DNA of 64,000 bases from Rodentibacter caecimuris. GTDB lineage: Bacteria > Pseudomonadota > Gammaproteobacteria > Enterobacterales > Pasteurellaceae. The translations under genes and the position numbers were made by a program. The stretch lies in the NCBI RefSeq assembly GCF_024622045.1, contig NZ_JANKBP010000006.1. One strand, given 5' to 3'. Shown piece by piece: positions 62,606 through 64,000 of this stretch; positions within the stretch are counted from its first letter, which is position 1; each line of letters begins with the position of its first letter. Below the pieces are notes generated by a model. The model was not told the DNA's origin and made no database searches. It saw only the letters and a list, made by a program, of their open reading frames with translations.

Positions 62606-62841
62606 AATGTAATTAAATTCGAATTCTATTGCCTTTGGCACTGAATCAAAATAATAAGATAGTTTAAGAAAATACATTTGATCGAGAAAAAGCCGGCTAT
62701 CCGCTACACGGCACACGAATTTAAATTTATTTGATTCTAGAGTGAAAGGGGAACATAGATCAATGTCGTTCATCAGTTGAATTATACGGCGGATACAGTG
62801 AAATAAAGGCATTATTAATTAGGTGATGTGAGGAAAATTTG

Positions 62842-63990
62842 TTACCTATTTTGTAACGATAAGCGAATAATGCGTATTTTATCCCCATCAATACCAAAAT
62901 CATTGTCATTAACTAAAATCCATTCTTGAGGTGAAATAATCGCTAATCCTTCGATTTTAGTTGGAAACTTGTCTAAATCATCTGTGTTGACTATTAATTC
63001 TTTATTTACGGCTTTTTCAGTTGTGTTAGGTTTAAGTTTAATTTTGTAAAATTTAGTCGTTTTACTAATCCGTTCTAAAACGATGAGTTCATTATCATCG
63101 ATGGCGGCCATTTCACTGATTTTTACATCATTTTGAATACGTGCTTTTTTAGCATTATCTTTGATAAAAGTATCTGGAGTATCCAATTCATATAGCCATT
63201 GCCCGTTAATGGTTTGAGATTGAATATCCATAGAATATAGTGTAACGGTTCGTTTTTCGGGATCATAAGGACTTTGTAACATAAAAAAGAGTGTTTTTTC
63301 ATCTTCGCTTAAGGCTAGGGCTTCAAAACCTCGGTTAAGTTGGCGGTTTCTCAATTCTGCCGGTAAGTTCTCTGTTACGGTATAATCTGCGCCGTTTAAT
63401 TCAGATTTCACACCCTTAGGCACAAAACGATTCTTAATCCCCCCATTTTGATCCGCATAAATAATACTCGGGCCATATTCATCGGCAAGGTAAAATTCAC
63501 CGCTTTGTGTGACAACTAATGCTTCGGTATCAAAACCGTTTACCTCATCCTTGAGTAAGTTTTTATTAATATCATACGCCGTTTCGGTATTCGGATTGGA
63601 TATACCCGAGGCAAGTTTTCCTGATTGTGTTCTGAGCGGTATTTTATCTAAAATCTTTGCGGAAGATTGGTTATTTTCAGACAGTTGTAGGCGGTAAATA
63701 GTGGGGGCAAAATTAGGAACAGGAAAAACTTTACCTTTAGCACAATATGATAAGCCTAAAATTTTAGGGCTATCGCCACAATCAATATTAGGTCCTCGAT
63801 CCGTCACCGTATAAAAAACATCGGCTGGATCGCTCCGGCGATGAAATGCCCCACTTCCGATTCCGACCGATAAGTTTAATGTTTTTTCTGGTATGGTTAT
63901 TGTACCGAGTGCTTCATGAAATGATGAACTACTATAAGTATGCGCCATCGCGATACTTGGTATAAAAACAAATAAAGCCAATTTTTTCAT
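62842..63990 (-). CDS. Exported esterase-like phytase-family protein
   Basis: This 382-residue protein has a signal peptide MKKLALFVFIPSIAMA. The body matches the 'esterase-like activity of phytase' family, a beta-propeller with GSGAFHRRSDPADVFYTVTDRGPN, GFDTEALVV, EFYLADEYGPS, NRGFEALALS and EGLAII. GAGGAAAAAT precedes the ATG at 63990, so the gene is complete. Probably periplasmic or extracellular; whether it releases phosphate from phytate is not shown. Confidence 0.83.
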   Translation of the reverse strand: MKKLALFVFIPSIAMAHTYSSSSFHEALGTITIPEKTLNLSVGIGSGAFHRRSDPADVFYTVTDRGPNIDCGDSPKILGLSYCAKGKVFPVPNFAPTIYRLQLSENNQSSAKILDKIPLRTQSGKLASGISNPNTETAYDINKNLLKDEVNGFDTEALVVTQSGEFYLADEYGPSIIYADQNGGIKNRFVPKGVKSELNGADYTVTENLPAELRNRQLNRGFEALALSEDEKTLFFMLQSPYDPEKRTVTLYSMDIQSQTINGQWLYELDTPDTFIKDNAKKARIQNDVKISEMAAIDDNELIVLERISKTTKFYKIKLKPNTTEKAVNKELIVNTDDLDKFPTKIEGLAIISPQEWILVNDNDFGIDGDKIRIIRLSLQNR

Positions 63991-64000
63991 ATTTTTCCTC

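Noticed and set aside
62534..62812. Minus-strand 92-codon frame
   Set aside because: It spans the CRP site and promoter region of tpsA, lacks a ribosome site and resembles nothing known.

Overview
The window is from a member of the Pasteurellaceae. The Haemophilus-type DNA uptake signal core AAGTGCGGT occurs many times, often as inverted pairs that also serve as terminators, and most housekeeping genes have clear Haemophilus/Pasteurella relatives. It is unlikely to be H. influenzae itself, because hemB and metH are present and, as far as I know, that species lacks them. I cannot settle the genus from sequence alone (Haemophilus, Pasteurella, Rodentibacter and Aggregatibacter are all possible).

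Layout. Positions 1-2691 hold the 3' part of a large repetitive RTX-type surface adhesin. At 2886-4162 is a thiosulfate uptake pair (tsuB, tsuA). At 4323-12819 is a complete ter-type stress island. It has two TerD-family proteins, a kinase, a PP2C-like phosphatase, three TerY VWA proteins, a small exported protein, a frameshifted terC and a divergent HTH regulator. The island is bracketed by two identical 48-bp direct repeats. From 12891 to 16219 follow a cysteine desulfidase, its transporter and a YheO-type regulator. Then come a cupin gene, polA, zapA, 6S RNA, a 5-formyl-THF cyclo-ligase gene and clpB.

At 23573-28764 is a second island. It carries an AlwI-family type IIS restriction enzyme and a fused double adenine methyltransferase with an N-terminal HTH, lying between inverted, decayed copies of one insertion sequence. 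Core genes resume at 28814: folA, proB, a tandem pair of small exported proteins, fklB, psd, tatABC, hemB, gdhA, rpsP-rimM-trmD-rplS, focA-pflB-pflA, a protein E adhesin gene and comE1. comE1 has a CRP-S-type competence site upstream. A four-gene operon at 44836-47966 combines an ABC importer of the FecCD/Btu class with an L,D-transpeptidase.

At 48779-52020 a decayed rhuM-like gene is followed by an HpaII-type restriction-modification system with a Vsr mismatch endonuclease. The B12-dependent methionine synthase metH follows. The last 8 kb hold a TpsB outer-membrane transporter and, convergent with it, a TpsA haemagglutinin with a perfect CRP palindrome upstream, then an exported phytase-esterase-like protein.

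Taken together, the window is a conserved chromosomal backbone interrupted by surface-adhesion, stress-response and restriction modules. Repeated DNA near two of the modules suggests how they arrived. The ter island looks like a clean insertion at a duplicated terminator containing uptake signals. The AlwI-type island lies between inverted insertion-sequence remnants. No integrase, tRNA gene or CRISPR array was seen.
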